Assembly (NCBI GenBank): GCA_030150795.1
Contig: JASLFF010000024.1
Location: 1 to 6,277 of the forward strand
Source: Terriglobales bacterium
Lineage (GTDB): Bacteria; Acidobacteriota; Terriglobia; Terriglobales; Gp1-AA117
Direction of reading: 5' to 3'
DNA length: 6,277 bases
The notes beneath the pieces were generated by a model that ran no database searches, was not told the DNA's origin, and saw nothing but the letters and a program-made list of their open reading frames with translations. Positions 5,339 to 6,277 of this stretch are shown one piece after another. The position numbers were made by a program, and so were the translations under genes. Positions within the stretch are counted from its first letter, which is position 1. Each line of letters begins with the position of its first letter.

Positions 5339-6277
5339 ATGAAACTGCCGTTGCCTGCCCGCATACCGATTCTGTACCTGATTCTCATCGTGTTGATAGC
5401 GGTGGGAGTAGTACCGCTTTATTTCTACGCCACCAAGATGGTGGAGCGAAATCGGGAAACCCTGGGAAGCAATGAGAAGCTCCTGCAGAACAATGTAACC
5501 ACAACGCTGGCCCAATCAATCGCGCAACGCGAGAAGGACATCGGATCTACCCTCTCCAGTCTTGCTTTCTCCATTAAGGTAACAAGCGGCGGCAATCTGA
5601 GTGGTAAGAACGTGGAAGCCTCCGACGTAAAGGCGCTGCTGCAGAACTACGTTACCGATCCTGACTCAATCGTGCCTTACGCTCGCCTGATCAACACAGA
5701 AAACCAGCTGATGCTGAGAGTGGGCACGATTGAACCTGATACCTTCCTTGAAAAAGAGCTGGATCGTGCTCTGGCGGCCGCGCATGACGGACGCGAATAC
5801 AGCGGAGATCCTCTCTCCGTGGGTTCAGGCAAACAGGCCCGCACTGTCATGGTGGTGGGAAAGCCTGTCCTCAGCGACGATCATATCTATCTCGGATCGC
5901 TCGAGCTTGTTATTGATTTGCAATATTTGGTCAAACAGCTCCAGCAGGCCAAAAACACACAGAACCTGGATACTTTTGTTGTCGACCGCTCAGGCCGCGT
6001 CGTGGCATCGCCTAGTCCGCGCTATGCTACCGGCCAGGACATGAACTCTAATGAGCTGGTAAAGAATTTCGTCGATCAAAACGGGAAAGTGCCTGTTGCC
6101 GTCACCATGGACTACTCGGTCCAGGAAGGCAAGAACCGTATCCCGATGCTCGGCACGTACTTCCCTGTAACTGGCTTGGGCTGGGCCGTGGTTGCCCAGA
6201 AAACGCAGGAAGAAGCGTATATCGATATTACTGACATGCGCCGCGATGCCATTCGCGCCGCTCTAATCGCAATTGCC
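5339..6277 (+). CDS. membrane sensor protein with extracytoplasmic Cache-type domain, cut by the right edge (partial)
   Basis: The frame from ATG 5339 stays open through the window end, giving 313 residues with no stop. Residues about 10-31 form one transmembrane helix after a short basic N-terminus (MKLPLPAR). Residues about 32-300 are predicted to lie outside the membrane and resemble a double Cache (dCache_1) sensor: a long helix with coiled-coil character (about 35-70), a distal PAS-like module (about 110-195), and a membrane-proximal module with FVVDRSGRVVASPSP (213-227) and TGLGWAVVAQKTQEEAY (278-294), a typical Cache ending. Residues 303-313 (DAIRAALIAIA) look like the beginning of a second helix. 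The expected output (HAMP, then histidine kinase, GGDEF, SpoIIE phosphatase or chemoreceptor) is beyond the edge and cannot be named. An in-frame stop at 5294-5296 limits upstream starts. No strong Shine-Dalgarno is seen; GGGG at 5317-5321 is 17 nt away. It is probably transcribed separately from the gpsA operon. Confidence 0.88.
   Translation, partial: MKLPLPARIPILYLILIVLIAVGVVPLYFYATKMVERNRETLGSNEKLLQNNVTTTLAQSIAQREKDIGSTLSSLAFSIKVTSGGNLSGKNVEASDVKALLQNYVTDPDSIVPYARLINTENQLMLRVGTIEPDTFLEKELDRALAAAHDGREYSGDPLSVGSGKQARTVMVVGKPVLSDDHIYLGSLELVIDLQYLVKQLQQAKNTQNLDTFVVDRSGRVVASPSPRYATGQDMNSNELVKNFVDQNGKVPVAVTMDYSVQEGKNRIPMLGTYFPVTGLGWAVVAQKTQEEAYIDITDMRRDAIRAALIAIA

Noticed and set aside
5730..6044. 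104-codon + strand open frame inside the sensor gene
   Set aside because: It is out of frame with the 313-codon Cache sensor frame, which shows a membrane helix and sensor motifs. The alternative translation is Ser/Trp-rich without family features.
1..6277. Search for CRISPR arrays, tRNA genes, insertion sequences, phage attachment sites and toxin-antitoxin pairs
   Set aside because: No regularly spaced repeats, cloverleaf-like segments, transposase motifs or terminal inverted repeats were seen. The window is housekeeping operon sequence.

Overview
The window is bacterial chromosomal sequence with moderately high GC. It is tightly packed, and every convincing gene lies on the + strand. The gene content and protein style (an IPT/NHL-repeat protein beside pgpA, cinA, thpR, plsY and gpsA, then a Cache-type membrane sensor) suggest a soil Acidobacteriota (Terriglobia-like) genome. 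That assignment is inference from family resemblance. No rRNA or other phylogenetic marker is present to confirm it.

Layout. Positions 1-69 form an open frame ending in TAA, possibly the last 22 codons of an unidentified upstream gene. A near-continuous six-gene run follows, with gaps of 13 nt or less or short overlaps: pgpA (76-579), an IPT plus six-bladed NHL propeller protein (591-1643), cinA (1653-2900), thpR (2902-3444), plsY (3458-4126) and gpsA (4123-5142). This is very probably one operon that begins upstream of the window. A 196-nt intergenic region (5143-5338) holds a possible intrinsic terminator, a 17-nt perfect palindrome with a second half-site copy, and a possible promoter. The last gene starts at 5339 and runs off the right edge. 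Only its first transmembrane helix, its Cache sensor region and the start of a second helix are visible.

How the genes work together. GpsA makes sn-glycerol-3-phosphate, PlsY acylates it to lysophosphatidate, and PgpA dephosphorylates phosphatidylglycerophosphate to phosphatidylglycerol. The operon therefore covers early and late steps of phospholipid synthesis. CinA (NMN deamidase with an ADP-ribose pyrophosphatase-like domain) and ThpR (2H phosphoesterase acting on RNA 2',3'-cyclic ends) add nucleotide and RNA salvage or repair. The IPT-NHL protein has no assigned role. It lacks a signal peptide and is the least explained part of the operon.

I found no mobile element, CRISPR array, tRNA, rRNA or obvious foreign island. 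Most of the window is ordinary housekeeping sequence. The points worth a second look are the IPT-NHL protein, the palindrome in the intergenic region, and the unknown output domain of the cut-off sensor.
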